This document shows, one piece after another, positions 26,053-36,310 of a DNA stretch of 64,000 nucleotides. Position 1 is the stretch's first letter. The number at the start of each line of letters is the position of its first letter. The notes under the pieces were generated by a model. The model ran no database searches. It was not told the origin of the DNA and saw only the letters and a list, made by a program, of their open reading frames with translations. The position numbers and the translations under genes were made by a program. The stretch comes from Silurus meridionalis (lineage: Eukaryota > Chordata > Actinopteri > Siluriformes > Siluridae): positions 8,862,346 through 8,926,345 of the forward strand of contig NC_060906.1 in assembly GCF_014805685.1 (NCBI RefSeq), read 5' to 3'.

Positions 26053-26251
26053 GGGTGCCAATAATTGTGGGACACGTGATTTCAAGTTTTTTTTTTTCTA
26101 AATGTGTGATTTTTACCACCAAAGTAATGTACTTAAATAAAGGTTGGATTTTCTCTTTTTGCATTTGGGTTCTATGTTGTTTTAAAAAAGGAGAATTTTT
26201 AGAAGTCCACGACCACATCTTAAACAGGGGTGCCAATAATTGTGGAGGGCA

Positions 26252-26254
<3 letters not shown>
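26053..26254 (-). repeat. Right inverted repeat of the Tc1-like element
   Basis: Reverse complement of the left repeat with few changes. The inner copy lies at 26053-26070 and the outer terminus GGGCACTG ends at 26254. Confidence 0.9.

Positions 26255-26316
<62 letters not shown>
26255..26316. repeat. (TA)31 array, right of the Tc1 insertion
   Basis: 62 bp of TA starting with the right target duplication, followed by CAGTATG. Confidence 0.95.
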
Positions 26317-26319
<3 letters not shown>

Positions 26320-26370
26320 TATGTGTTAAATGGACAAACATATCTATATATGAAAAGGCCAAGGATCAGA

Positions 26371-26491
26371 AAATCACGACACCACCAAGCTGCTAATACC
26401 GGGCCCTTGAGCAAGACCCTTAATCCTCAACTGCTCAGTTGTAAGTCACTCTGGTTAGGGGCATCTGCCAAATGCCATGAATGTAAATGTG
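26371..26491 (+). repeat. tRNA-derived SINE copy 4 (3' part)
   Basis: CGGGCCCTTGAGCAAGACCC, CAACTGCTCAGTTGTAAGTC, GCATCTGCCAAATGCCATGA, ATGTAAATG. The tRNA-like head is missing. Confidence 0.65.
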
Positions 26492-26943
26492 TAGTTTGGG
26501 GTATTTTAAAACATGTCTTTACAGATGTAAATTCACTGATATTAGCCCCGACACAGGATGTCTAAAACCACTCAGAATGTGCTGCTAGACTGTACACTGC
26601 TGCATACAATCTATTAAAGGCTGCTTGAAATCTTCCCCTGATATTAGTCTACAGCACAAAAGTGTAAAAGTCTCTCATTTACAGTACTGCCTTCTACCAC
26701 CACCAGCAAAGTTCCCTTTTCCAGACTTCCAGTCATAACCTGCATAACATTCTGAGTTGTATGGTCATGGTGAAGCCTGAGGTAATGCACCAGGATTCTC
26801 ATTTCCTACAGTGTGAGGTTTAAAAGAAAGCATGTTCTTGGATAAACACTGGTTCAGCCTTTAATTAAAACCATACACGCACACCCCCTTCTACATCCAG
26901 TTTGAGTCGAACCTCTAGATATGATCTTTCTTTCACACTCTAC

Positions 26944-26945
<2 letters not shown>

Positions 26946-27004
<59 letters not shown>
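26946..27004. repeat. (TG)n microsatellite
   Basis: Perfect TG array of 59 bp. Confidence 0.95.
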
Positions 27005-27005
<1 letters not shown>

Positions 27006-27075
27006 TAAAATTCAATTCATGTGCGCTTGAAAAACAGATTTTTGCCAAATTGTTTGGCCAGTGAGCATTGGGTAT

Positions 27076-27078
<3 letters not shown>

Positions 27079-27114
<36 letters not shown>

Positions 27115-27300
27115 CCTGAGACAAAAAACACAGAGGAGGGGGGAGACAGAGAGAAAGAGAAACAGACTGAGACAAATAACACAGAGAGGGGGAAGAGAGA
27201 GAAAGAGACGTAGTGTGGGTGACCTATGTGTGGGTGTGTGGGATGAGAAAAGAGAGAGGGACAGATAGAGACAGATAGAGCGAGACAGAGAAACAAACAG
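27079..27300. repeat. (AG)n and polypurine tract
   Basis: (AG)n at 27079-27110, then about 190 bp of GAGA/GACA-rich purine sequence. Confidence 0.9.
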
Positions 27301-27371
27301 AGAAATCAGCTCTCCATTAGATTAACTTATAAAGCAGGAATACCTGTATGTTATTTGTCTTTTATAATGTG

Positions 27372-27375
<4 letters not shown>

Positions 27376-27406
<31 letters not shown>

Positions 27407-27469
27407 CATACATGCCCATCCAAAGGCCTATTAATGAACACACACACACACACACAGACACACACACAC
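27376..27469. repeat. Opposed (GT)n / (AC)n arrays
   Basis: (GT)n 27376-27404 and (AC)n 27438-27469 with a 33-bp spacer. Confidence 0.9.
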
Positions 27470-27559
27470 TTACTTTCTCCCTTTTTGGACACACCTGCTT
27501 CACCTTGAAAAGTGCAAGAGTGTAATTACAGGGCATGGATGCAAGAAAGGAAAAAAGAA

Positions 27560-27565
<6 letters not shown>

Positions 27566-27609
<44 letters not shown>
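27566..27609. repeat. (GA)n
   Basis: Perfect GA array. Confidence 0.95.
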
Positions 27610-27613
<4 letters not shown>

Positions 27614-28207
27614 GAGGAAAAAATACAGCACCTTCATCCTTTAAAGCTTTTCTTCATACACGGTGTGTAAGTTGACGAAAGCTCATCAAGTTGACGACAC
27701 CCACGAAACTCCATAAAAGGCAAAACTCAAACGAACTGCAATAAAGGACTTTCTGATAAAGACTATAATATTTAACAGCACCTTAAAGGACAAAATAAAT
27801 GAAAGTTTACAAGTAAGAAAATCTTCACAGCCTTGATGATGGCACGTTAGAAAAAACCATTAGTCCACAGGAAGTGGATCGTCTGCAGCGCGCTAGGGAG
27901 TCTACAACACATTACAGCTCGAGACAGAGCAGATCAGTGACTTATCGCTTATAGCTGACGGATTTTTGTGTGTAATTAAAATAGATGGATAGATTATTTA
28001 TACAACAGACGCTACTCATCGTTAAGTCCATGACTTGAAGACGGCTGAGGTTTTGCAAGGCCATGCATTACTTTTTCCATCTTTCTTGTTTTCTGGTGAT
28101 CACGACATGATAACAAAAAGCTGTTTTCTCGCCTTTTTTTTTTCACGGTGTGAGAACGTCACTGTTATTTACATAACCACTGCAGCCTTTATTAATGTAG
28201 CAGCTGC

Positions 28208-28460
28208 CTGCTGTAGAGAGGATGGTGAGACTGCTGTAGAGATAATGGTGAGACTGCTGTAGAGATAATGGTGAGACTGCTGTAGAGATGATGGTGAGAC
28301 TGCTGTAGAGATGATGGTGAGACTGCTGTAGAGATAATGGTGAGACTGCTGTAGAGATGATGGTGAGACTGCTGTAGAGATGATGGTGAGACTGCTGTAG
28401 AGATGATGGTGAGACTGCTGTAGAGATTATAGTGAGACTGCTGTAGAAATGATGGTGAGA
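28208..28460. repeat. 23-bp minisatellite, 11 units
   Basis: Eleven contiguous units of CTGCTGTAGAGATGATGGTGAGA-type sequence differing at 1-3 positions each. Because 23 is not a multiple of 3, the minus strand has an accidental open frame with a 23-residue repeat. Confidence 0.95.
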
Positions 28461-28579
28461 TGTAGATTTCATCTCCACTATAAATACTAACTCAAACAGC
28501 TCAGTACTACACCACAGAAGATCCTAAGACCTCTTACAGCTGGGAAGCCTTTTTACAGTCATAAACAAACAAACAAACG

Positions 28580-28741
28580 TTTACATTTACGGCATTTGGC
28601 AGATGCCCTTATCCAGAGAGACTTACAACTGCACAGTTAAGGGTTAAGGGCCTTGCTCAAGGGCCCAGCAGTGGCAGCTCGTTGGTGGTGGGATTTGAAC
28701 TTGTGACCTTCCGATCCAAAGTCCAATGAGCTACCACCTCA
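28580..28741 (-). repeat. tRNA-derived SINE copy 5
   Basis: Reverse orientation: TTACATTTACGGCATTTGGC tail, GGGCCTTGCTCAAGGGCCCA, then GGGATTTGAACTTGTGACCT (B box). A (AAAC)n run borders the tail. Confidence 0.7.
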
Positions 28742-29048
28742 AACAAACAGGAAACACACCACAAATAAAGAAAGAGGAAAGGAAGCAAAAGAATGTAAAC
28801 TTTTTAGCAAACAAAACCATCAATAAATGAACACACAATTCAAACTATTAAACCGCTAAGTAAACAAACAAACAAAACCCGAAATAGACTAATAAATAAA
28901 ACAAAAAAGAGAAATAAATAAAACATCAGCAAGAAACTAACAAACAAATGTCACAAAACAAACGAATAGTAGGTTAAAAAGATAAATAAATAATAAATAA
29001 ATATGAATAAATAAATGACACACAAACAAAACATCAGATAAATAAAAA

Positions 29049-29101
29049 ACAGACAGACCGACAGACAGACAGATAGATAAACAGGCAGACAGACAGACAG
29101 A
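29049..29101. repeat. (ACAG)n with GATA interruption
   Basis: ACAGACAG units, one AGATAGATA, then more ACAG. Abuts the LINE scrap at 29111. Confidence 0.9.
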
Positions 29102-29110
29102 TGACACACA

Positions 29111-29192
29111 CGTCTAAACCATCTCAATCTCGCCTCCCTTACCTTGTCTCCAAAAAGGCCTACATGTGCTGTCCCTCTAATAAACGTCTCCA
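29111..29192 (-). mobile_element. Very short LINE fragment
   Basis: The minus strand reads FIRGTAHVGLFGDKVREARLRWF, the same segment as 45358-45430. It is embedded between an (ACAG)n array and unique sequence. Confidence 0.75.
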
Positions 29193-29464
29193 GTTTTTTT
29201 TCAAATATAAAATTGGAATAAAAATCTAGAAATGCAATTTTTTTCCTTCCGTGGAAATAAAACCCCAAAAACACGTGTTGCTTTGAGAGAGACTGTAAAA
29301 GTCTGTGGGTCTGTGCACACTAAAATTAAGATGTGCTTTTTGAACATCCATTTCACATTTAGTTCTTATTTGCTGTAATAATAAGCTCCACTATTCTGGG
29401 AAGATGCTGCACTAGATTTTAGAATGTGTTTGTGAAAATTTTTGCGCAACATCGTTTATCTGCA

Positions 29465-29703
29465 ATAAATGGACATTCGGTGCAACCCAGATGAGTCTGT
29501 TTCCTCTCAAGGTTTCTTCCTTACGCCATCTCGGGGAGTTTTTCCTTCACCACAGTCACCACCGGCTCACTCATCAGGGACAAACTTACTAATAAAGAAC
29601 ATGTTCATTTTTATCACCACATTATCTGTGTCAAGCTGCTTTGAGACAATGTTCATTGTTAAAAACGCTCTACAAATAAAATTAATTGAATTGATTTTGA
29701 GCC
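29465..29703 (+). repeat. Dispersed repeat C copy 1 (CTCTCAAGGTTTCTTCC type)
   Basis: AATGGACATTCGGTGCAACC, TTTCCTCTCAAGGTTTCTTC, GGGGAGTTTTTCCTTCACCA, CTGCTTTGAGACAATGTTCA, ending in ATAAAATTAATTGAATTGAT. A very common teleost retroelement tail. It lies inside family A copy 4. Confidence 0.7.
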
Positions 29704-29948
29704 GGTAAATTTAGGTACTGATGTAGGTGAGGTGAGGAGACCTGGGGTGCAGTCATTGTACCAATTCATCCAAAAGGTGTTCAATAGGGGTTAAGAACTC
29801 AGCAGGCCTCTCGAGATCCTCCACTGCAACCCATGTAAAGCATATCCTAATAGAGCTGGGGCATTGTCATGCTGGAACAGGGGGCAAAAGAAGCCTAGCT
29901 CAAAAGAAGAGGAAATTTCATGCTACAGCATCCAAAGACATTCTATAC

Positions 29949-30835
29949 CATATGTGTCAAACTCAAGGCCCACATCTGTCCAATGTACAATTATATCCGG
30001 CCCCCCAGATCATTTTATATAGATCTATTATTATTGTTATTAATGGCCCGGCGATATGAAGCGCTGATAACACACAAACTACAGATCCCATGATGCAGCG
30101 CTTCAGCTGCCTTAGCGAATGCTAGGCTACCTGGGAACATTCCAGCATCAATCAAGTCGAGCTTCTGTTGATATATTTAATCCTATTGTACAGTTATTGC
30201 GAGGCCCCCACAATAACGAAGAGAAAAGTTGATTCTGAAAACCGATGGGAGGCTGAGTATATGTTTACTGACACTGCCGGTAAACCCTTGTGTCGGCACT
30301 ATGAGACAAAACATCAGGAGAAGCTGAAAAACCTGAATGCAGAGCAGAAGATACAGAAAGTAGAAGAGTTAAAGAAGAATCTGACATTTCAGCAGACGTT
30401 TTTCACCAGAGCAAAATCACAAAATAAAGCTGGTGTGAAAGCAGAGAAGAAATCAGAGCCTCATCAGCCGGTTATTTACTGAGGGAGATTTTCTGAAGAG
30501 CTGCATGATGAAGCTGTGAGATGTCTTGTGTTTGACAGGAGACATTTTTATTTGTTGTTATTTTAACGGTTGCTTAAAAGTTTTTTCGCAGCATGTTCAT
30601 ATTTCTATCTTGTATAATTTTGACAGGAGATATTTTAATGGAGAGCAAAATATTTTAAGTTATTAAAAGTTTAAGTTGATTTTTTCTGGAATAATATTCC
30701 TGTCTGTTTATATTCATATTTATGTAAAAAAACATTTGGTTTTAGTGTGTTCAATAAATGTTTTTCCTGTTCGGCCCACGACCTAAAGTGTGCTTTGAGT
30801 TTTGGCCCCCTGAGCAATTGAGTTTTACAGCCCTG
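29949..30835 (+). mobile_element. hAT element, GTF2IRD2/ZBED-type, internally deleted
   Basis: Starts near TGTGTCAAACTCAAGGCCCA and ends GAGTTTTACAGCCCTG, matching the TGTCAAACTCAAGGCCC termini of hAT elements. The 8-bp target duplications are TTCTATAC (29941-29948) and ATCTATAC (30836-30843), 7 of 8 identical. It interrupts an older Tc1-like family A copy whose sequence continues AATTGTG at 30844. Autonomous relatives are several kb, so most of the transposase is gone. Confidence 0.85.
30219..30482 (+). pseudogene. Remnant of a hAT (GTF2IRD2/ZBED-like) transposase N terminus
   Basis: Reads KRKVDSENRWEAEYMFTDTAGKPLC, then RHYETKHQEKLKNLNAEQKIQKVEELKKNLTFQQTFFTRAKSQ. In the family, a BED-type zinc finger puts the second cysteine and a short linker between KP(L/V)C and RHY-TKH; here that linker is deleted, so the finger lacks its second cysteine. 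The frame stops at 30480-30482 shortly after the lysine-rich helix, and the SEELHDEAVR-like continuation lies beyond the stop. The first ATG upstream (30168) belongs to unrelated AT-rich sequence. Confidence 0.75.
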
Positions 30836-31075
30836 ATCTATACAATTGTGAACTTTGTGGTAGCAATTCTGAAAGCTCCACATATCGCTGAGAAAGTCAG
30901 GTGTCCCAATACTTCAGTCCAGAAAGTGTTTGCAATCAGTTATGGGTCCAGAAATTCTAAATTAAAGCATATGAACGCTCAGTGTGAAAGTTTTTATCTG
31001 GAGGACTCTATGCTATGGGTTGCTGAATTGCAGCAGGCTACAGGACGGCCTTTAGGAGCCTCACTAAAACTAAAG

Positions 31076-31076
<1 letters not shown>

Positions 31077-31106
<30 letters not shown>
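31077..31106. repeat. (CA)n
   Basis: Perfect short CA array. Confidence 0.9.
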
Positions 31107-31108
<2 letters not shown>

Positions 31109-31436
31109 GAAACACGCAAAGCGTGTTGTGGTTTGGGTCGGACTCAAGGTCAGAAATCTAGCACTCTTGATTCAGAAATCCTTGAAGTGAAGCACAGACT
31201 CACATCTAATGCTATTTAAAATTCTGCTACAAATGAATAATAATAAAAAAAAAGCTGAAATCCTGCAAGTAATTCAAACCTTTAGTTGGTTAGAGCGCCT
31301 ATAAATGGCTGCATTGTGTGTTCAGAAATCAACCCTCACCTGACAAAGAAGGAGAGAAAGAATGAAAAAAAGAGAACGGCTTTTGCTTCAGTGTGTTGGA
31401 TGAAGCCTGTCATTAATACATTTGTACTCAATGGAT

Positions 31437-31437
<1 letters not shown>

Positions 31438-31500
<63 letters not shown>
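31438..31500. repeat. (TG)n then (AG)n
   Basis: About six TG units followed by 25 AG units. Confidence 0.95.
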
Positions 31501-31503
<3 letters not shown>

Positions 31504-31776
31504 TGCAGAGTGTGTGATGAAGTGTGGTGAAGGTGGTGAGTAAGTATCTCTGTCACTCAGAAAGCAGGACCTAGTGAGATCGAAGCCAGACACATGTTAA
31601 CCCTTTCCCAGCCATCAGCGGCTCTATTTCTCTCTTCTCCTCGAACGTTCCTTTTCCCCCTCCGTCTGCTCCACCTGGTCTTCAGTATTGCATGGTGTAT
31701 GAAGTCATGTGTTCCCTGGCAATGCAGTTGCAGTGCCGAGATCAGGTCCAATGAATGGTTCATGTTTGGGTGGATC

Positions 31777-31782
<6 letters not shown>

Positions 31783-31829
<47 letters not shown>
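31783..31829. repeat. (TG)n
   Basis: Perfect TG array. Confidence 0.95.
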
Positions 31830-31830
<1 letters not shown>

Positions 31831-32144
31831 TCGTGGTGTTCGGGCTGGCCGGAGAGGACCCGACTCTACAGGTGGTCCCGCTACAGTCTAAATACACTCA
31901 AATTATAAGCGCTTTTTGGATAGCGGAAAAGTTACAAGCTGTGATTTTGACATGTAAAAGAAGCCAAGTGCAATTAAATACGGGTCAGATGTCCACAGAT
32001 TTTCTTTTTTAGGAAAATAGTTTTTTTTTTAATGATCAGTTGGTGAACATATTTAAGTGGGAGGCCAAATAGGACCAAATGGAAGGGAAAGAGCAACTGT
32101 GTGTGAGAAATCCTGGACATTTGTGTCTGTGCTGGAAGAGCAGT

Positions 32145-32300
32145 TCGTATTCTGGTACTGGGACACCTGACCTTTCCAGCCATACAAGCTTCTTCCCAAA
32201 AGATACTAGAAAGCAGGGTCACATATTCATGGGATTTTATAATCCCACTATACACAAAGCCAGCCCCATGAAGGTATGCTTCATATGGGCTGGAAAACAA
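32145..32300 (+). mobile_element. Family A copy 5 (fragment)
   Basis: TACTGGGACACCTGACCTTT ... CACAAAGCCAGCCCCATGAA, the same order as copies 1 and 2. Confidence 0.6.
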
Positions 32301-32957
32301 TTTTGTTTTCCATTTTATCCACCATTTCAGTTTAGTCTGCCGTTTTAGTTGCCCATGCATCTATGTGTAAAATACCACATCACTGACCAGTGTGTAAATG
32401 TATGTTTTGTTTAACCGGTAGACAAAAATCCTGTTATTTTTTCCCACTTTAAATATAAAAAAATAAAAATAAATCTCAGCACTATTATTAAACAACAAAG
32501 ATTACCCAAGAGGTATCTCGAAATCCAAGTTCAGAATAAAGGTATATCTCATCCAACTTGCTCTTAAAGAACATGCAGTTAAACTGCCCGCTAGGTGAAT
32601 GTTGACATTAGGACATTTCCATGAACATTTCCATGTTGTGTAAAAAATTAAGAAAATAAGCAATATTTAATATTTCATTAAAGAGGTTGAGATCAATCCA
32701 TGAAACAGATATGTAGATAGGGAATTGAAATGGCCACATTACAAATGCAGCACATTCGTAAATAAATGTGTTGCATCATGGGAAATGGTGTAGAACGCAA
32801 AGAACTGTACATCCAATCTGGAGTATTGCCCGAGTATAACCTGTTCTCTTATTACTTACAAATTCTTCCATGTAAAAAAAAAAAAAAGACCATTTAGCAC
32901 TATATTAATATTACACCATCATTATCTCCCCCATTCCCAGTGTGAACATAGTGGTAC

Positions 32958-33228
32958 CTGTAATTCCCTGCACCGTAGGGCTCAGTGTGGTCTGCTGGGT
33001 CATTAGAAGTGTCAAAGCCCCGATGATTTCCCTCTCCACCTTCTCCTGGTTCTTTGTTCCCCTTGCCTGCGTCTCCTGAGCCAGAGAGTACACATACACC
33101 AACAGCAGCAGCAGCTCGTCCACGCTGAAATCAGCCTGACCTGAATCTGAACCAGTCTTAGTGCCACTGGACTTCATAAGGGGAAGAAACTGCTTCAGGA
33201 CGTCTGCCAGGGCCGACTCTCCCAGTGC
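32958..33228 (-). CDS. scfd2: SCFD2 internal exon (Sec1 family domain-containing protein 2)
   Basis: On the minus strand a pyrimidine-rich stretch ending in TTTTAG precedes an open segment of exactly 90 codons plus one base, followed by the donor ACAG|GTACCA. The translation starts ALGESALADVLKQFLPLMK, has a leucine-rich DELLLLLVYVYS segment about residues 39-50 and ends LSPTVQGIT. Vertebrate SCFD2, as I remember it, has the same order: GES, LP(M/L), EELL-LL-YIYS, then LSP-LQKIT. SCFD2 is a Sec1/Munc18-like protein presumed to act in SNARE-dependent membrane traffic; its exact role is poorly known. Reading frame is phase 0 at the acceptor and phase 1 at the donor. The open frame runs through the donor to a stop at 32911, which is probably not used. 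The fish segment has a longer Ser/Thr/Gly-rich insert (about residues 20-33) than I recall for mammals. The identity comes from memory, so a protein search is the needed check. The donor is weak compared with the usual GTRAGT. Confidence 0.75.
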
Positions 33229-33395
33229 CTAAAACATAAACAGAAGAACATAGAACAGTAGAATAAATTATACAACTCTAACACCTCGCCGTCTTCAGGA
33301 ACACGACGTTCCCTCAGAGCGAAGTTCTAATATCCGTTTGAACGCAAGCCTTCCAGCCAATCAGAATTCAAAATTCGGACTGATGTGGTATGGTA

Positions 33396-34030
33396 CAGTA
33401 TCTCAAAAAAGTGAGTGCACCCCGCACAATTCAGCAAGCATTTTAGTATCTTCTCAAGGGACAATACTATAGAAATAAAACTTGGATATATATTTAGAGT
33501 AGTCAATTTGCAGCTTACAGGTTTACTGTCCTCTAAAAATAACAACATACAGCCATTATTGTCTAAATATCTGCCAACAAAAGTGAGTACACCCTGAGTG
33601 AGAACAGCTATATGTTATGTAATTGTGAAAAGCCACATGTCCTATTCATCATGTTCACGTTTTTTTCATGTTCATGCTTCACAGGACCATACAAATTTGT
33701 GTATCTTGTTTTAAAGCAGGTAAAATTTGGAGCTTTGAGTACAATTCTTTCATAGTGACCACTGGATGTTCAACATGCACCTCATGGTAATGACTCTCTG
33801 AGAATTTGAGAATTTGAATTGTTGCTCTCCACAAACATGCCAAGGCTATAAGAAGATCAGTAACACCCTGAAACTGAGTTACAGTTCAGTGGTCAGGGTC
33901 ATACAGAGGTTTTCAAGATGGTTTCCACTCTGAACAGACCTCACAAGAGTCCATCGAAAAAAAGTCGAGTCCTCGTGCTGTGCGTCAGGTGCAGAAGCGA
34001 AAAAACAGACGAATACGCCCACACTGCAAT
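33396..34030 (+). mobile_element. Tc1-like fragment, GTGAGTACACC subfamily, copy 3 (5' end)
   Basis: Begins TA|CAGTATCTCAAAAAAGTG at 33394 with an inner GTGAGTACACCCTGAGTGAG copy at 33581-33600 (IR/DR). The plus strand at 33919-33990 retains pieces like FHSEQTSQ and SSPRAVRQVQKRKN of a transposase N terminus. No 3' end. Confidence 0.75.
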
Positions 34031-34660
34031 AAGTCTAGTGCAACACTCATCATTACAGTAAGAGTGAGAAAACTGTTCATTACAACAACATGGAAAGCAA
34101 CCCGAGATCGCAGCAAAACAGAAATTTGGCATGTGATATTTCTCATTATGTGGTGTCAAAAGCCTTGATATACAGCAAAATAGTTTAAAAGTACAAGAAA
34201 CCCATGTTATTAAACAAATAATTGTGTATAGCACTAACAACCCTTTTTATTGTCCGAATAAACAAGCACAGACTGAACAGTGTGTTCCTGCATAAGAACT
34301 CCACACAAAGACTATTTAATTCTCTTCTGAATAGATATTGCTGTAAAGAAAAGAGTTCCCGTTGGGCACAGCACACCTCCTTGACCCAACAAAAACATTT
34401 GGTTCTCTTCCTCTGGAGAAAAGTGAACTGGCCTGGATTCAGGGTCACATAACTGAAACCTACAAGACCTTCATTCTAAGAAAACAACGTGTTCTTGAAG
34501 ACCGCAAGGTTCTTCGCTAAACACAGTAAAGCCGTGATCTCGGTGTGTGTGTGGACCCAAGGCTTTGCTGCAAACCTCGTTTTCAGCATTTCATACCTCA
34601 TAATTTATACATGTTGCGCCAAATGCAAAACACCTGCGCTGGGAGCTTTTTATTATAATA

Positions 34661-34870
34661 TTACAACCCAAATTCCAAAAAAGTTGGGAGATTGTAATTG
34701 CAATAATTTGTACATCTGCAAATGGAAATGTACTATTTTAAGGGAAAATAAGGTCATTTTGAATTTGATGGCTGCAACATGTCTCAAAAAAGTTGGGACA
34801 GGGCCATGGGTCAGGGTTCACCACTGTGTAGTGTCTTCTGTTCGTATATATCTGAGAAGTAAGAAAACCA
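34661..34870 (+). mobile_element. Tc1-like 5' end fragment (ACAACCCAAATTCC terminus)
   Basis: TTACAACCCAAATTCCAAAA and AAAAAAGTTGGGACAGGGCC are the terminal-repeat motifs of a common teleost Tc1-like element. GGTTCACCACTGTGTAG corresponds to the start of its coding region. The body is deleted. Confidence 0.55.
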
Positions 34871-35099
34871 GTTGCTGCCGTTTTGGGAGACAAATGTTGT
34901 TTTGACAATGTTTTGATTTTGACATCAAACAGGATGGTGGTTTAACAATCAAACAATGGATGGATGGATGTATGGATGGATGGATAGACAGACAGACAGA
35001 TCTAGGAGTACGTGTGGCATTTTTCTCTCTAGGGTATTAAACATGATAAGATTATGTTTTTTGAGCATTATATTACACAATTTGTGTGTACTGGATTTT

Positions 35100-35235
35100 T
35101 TCCACTGATTTCCACTGGATTTTAAAGTGTACTCGTGGAGAAAAATCAGATACTAATGCACGATGAAGAGCCTCCATATTGCTGGAAAAGTCAAGTGTCC
35201 AAATACTTTATAGTGTTTATAGTGTTCATATAGTG
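35100..35235 (-). mobile_element. Family A copy 6 (fragment)
   Basis: CCACTGGATTTTAAAGTGTA near 35115, then CAAGTGTCCAAATACTTTAT at the right end. Heavily decayed. Confidence 0.45.
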
Positions 35236-35399
35236 TAGACAGACAGACAGAAAAGATTGAAAGACGTGTATTTATTTTGTAATACTATACACCGATAAAC
35301 TACTGAGTTTCATTTGAGGCCAACAATGTGAGAAATATCTATGCTAGCTGTGTGAGCTGGCACAATAAACATTAAATATTAATCAGATCATTTCAAAAA

Positions 35400-35690
35400 C
35401 TGAGATTTGTAGTCTGCCATCTGGAGTCCAGACATCAATGATCTAGAGAAAGGAAGCCAAGATTAGCTTCTGGGCAGAATCTGATCTCAGGCTGTCACTG
35501 ATTGATGTTATATTAAAGATGACTGCTCCTTTTCCTCTCAGCAGGTCATAAATCCACAAGGGTTATAATCAGGTAGCTGCTGATGTATGTCTGGCAGATT
35601 TAATATCTTATTTTGGTATACAGCCTTTCTTTGTTGTAATTGCAATTACAACCCTTTTCATTCTGCACTGAGACAAACTCAGCAGAAAAG
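35400..35690. promoter_or_regulatory. Candidate conserved non-coding island with palindrome
   Basis: Unique, moderately GC-rich sequence without repeats: CTGTCACTGATTGATGTTAT, TCAGCAGGTCATAAATCC, GGGTTATAATCAGGTAGCTG. It contains a perfect 20-bp palindrome (35633-35652) and several ATTA/TAAT cores. This style is typical of developmental enhancers; conservation has not been tested. Confidence 0.4.
35633..35652. promoter_or_regulatory. Perfect 20-bp palindrome GTTGTAATTGCAATTACAAC
   Basis: Self-complementary over 20 bases with TAAT and ATTA cores separated by TGCA, the layout of a dimeric homeodomain site. Function is inferred. Confidence 0.5.
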
Positions 35691-36024
35691 TTTTAAAAAG
35701 TTGGAGAAGTTGACGACCTTAAAATACGCTCCCAGCCAAACAGACAGGAAATGAGCACTCCCTTTCTTCCATTCTCGTCTCCTTACTGAGATAATCACTT
35801 TAAGACCAGCCCTGGTTATAATATCAGGAAGTGATAAGCTCAGGAGATGACCTGCATCACACCTAGTCTGTATCAAACTCTTTATGCATACAGAATTGAA
35901 TGTGTGAATCTGAAGGGTCTTTTCTCATCTTCAGCTAAACCGAATACAAGTCTAATGTCACGTACTTTGAAAAAAAATACTAATAAATAATTAATTGCAA
36001 ATATTATTAATACTACTATCTCTA

Positions 36025-36310
36025 TGCTGCATTGGCTCTCAATAGAATCACACATTGAGCTGAGCAAAATTTCGGTCTATTCTGGCCTGCAAAACCTGCA
36101 TTTGATTCAAAGGTGCAGGCTATTTGTTAGTACCTAGAATAATGAAGAATACAGCAGGGGGCATAGCTTTATCTTTCAAAGACCCACAGTAGTAAAACAG
36201 TGTCTCACTGTTCAGGGTTGAAAACATATTTGTTTAGTCAAGCCTTTTGTGAACATTAGTACCAAATCTGTTACATTCATTGTTAGCAAGCCAACTTGCA
36301 CAATGCAAAA
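36025..36310 (+). repeat. Dispersed repeat D copy 1 (LINE-like 3' remnant)
   Basis: GGTGCAGGCTATTTGTTAGT, GCAGGGGGCATAGCTTTATC, AACAGTGTCTCACTGTTCAG and ATCTGTTACATTC all recur in copy 2 some 700 bp downstream in the same orientation. A KQCLTVQG-KTYLFSQAF-like reading resembles the SFK--LKTHLFRQAF end of some non-LTR ORFs; this link is tentative. Confidence 0.55.

Larger units (their letters stand above)
29317..30925 (-). mobile_element. Family A copy 4, interrupted twice
   Basis: Left part AAGATGTGCTTTTTGAACAT at 29330; middle part TACTGATGTAGGTGAGGTGA at 29717; right part AATTGTGAACTTTGTGGTAG ... GTGTCCCAATACTT at 30844-30915. It is interrupted by the tail repeat at 29465-29703 and by the hAT element at 29949-30835. 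Confidence 0.75.
30926..32144. other. No gene seen
   Basis: Microsatellites and unique sequence only. Confidence 0.5.

Noticed and set aside
28208..28460. CRISPR-like array
   Set aside because: Units are contiguous with no spacers, and the genome is eukaryotic. It is a minisatellite.
30758..31219. 153-codon plus-strand frame
   Set aside because: Spans the hAT right end, the family A remainder and a CA array. It is composite noise.
32911..32957. Extension of the SCFD2 exon past the GT at 32957-32956
   Set aside because: The frame stays open to a stop at 32911, but the residues no longer follow SCFD2 and a donor is present. Retained-intron use is not supported.
34489..34905. 138-codon plus-strand frame
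   Set aside because: It runs through the Tc1-like terminal fragment at 34661. No domain pattern.
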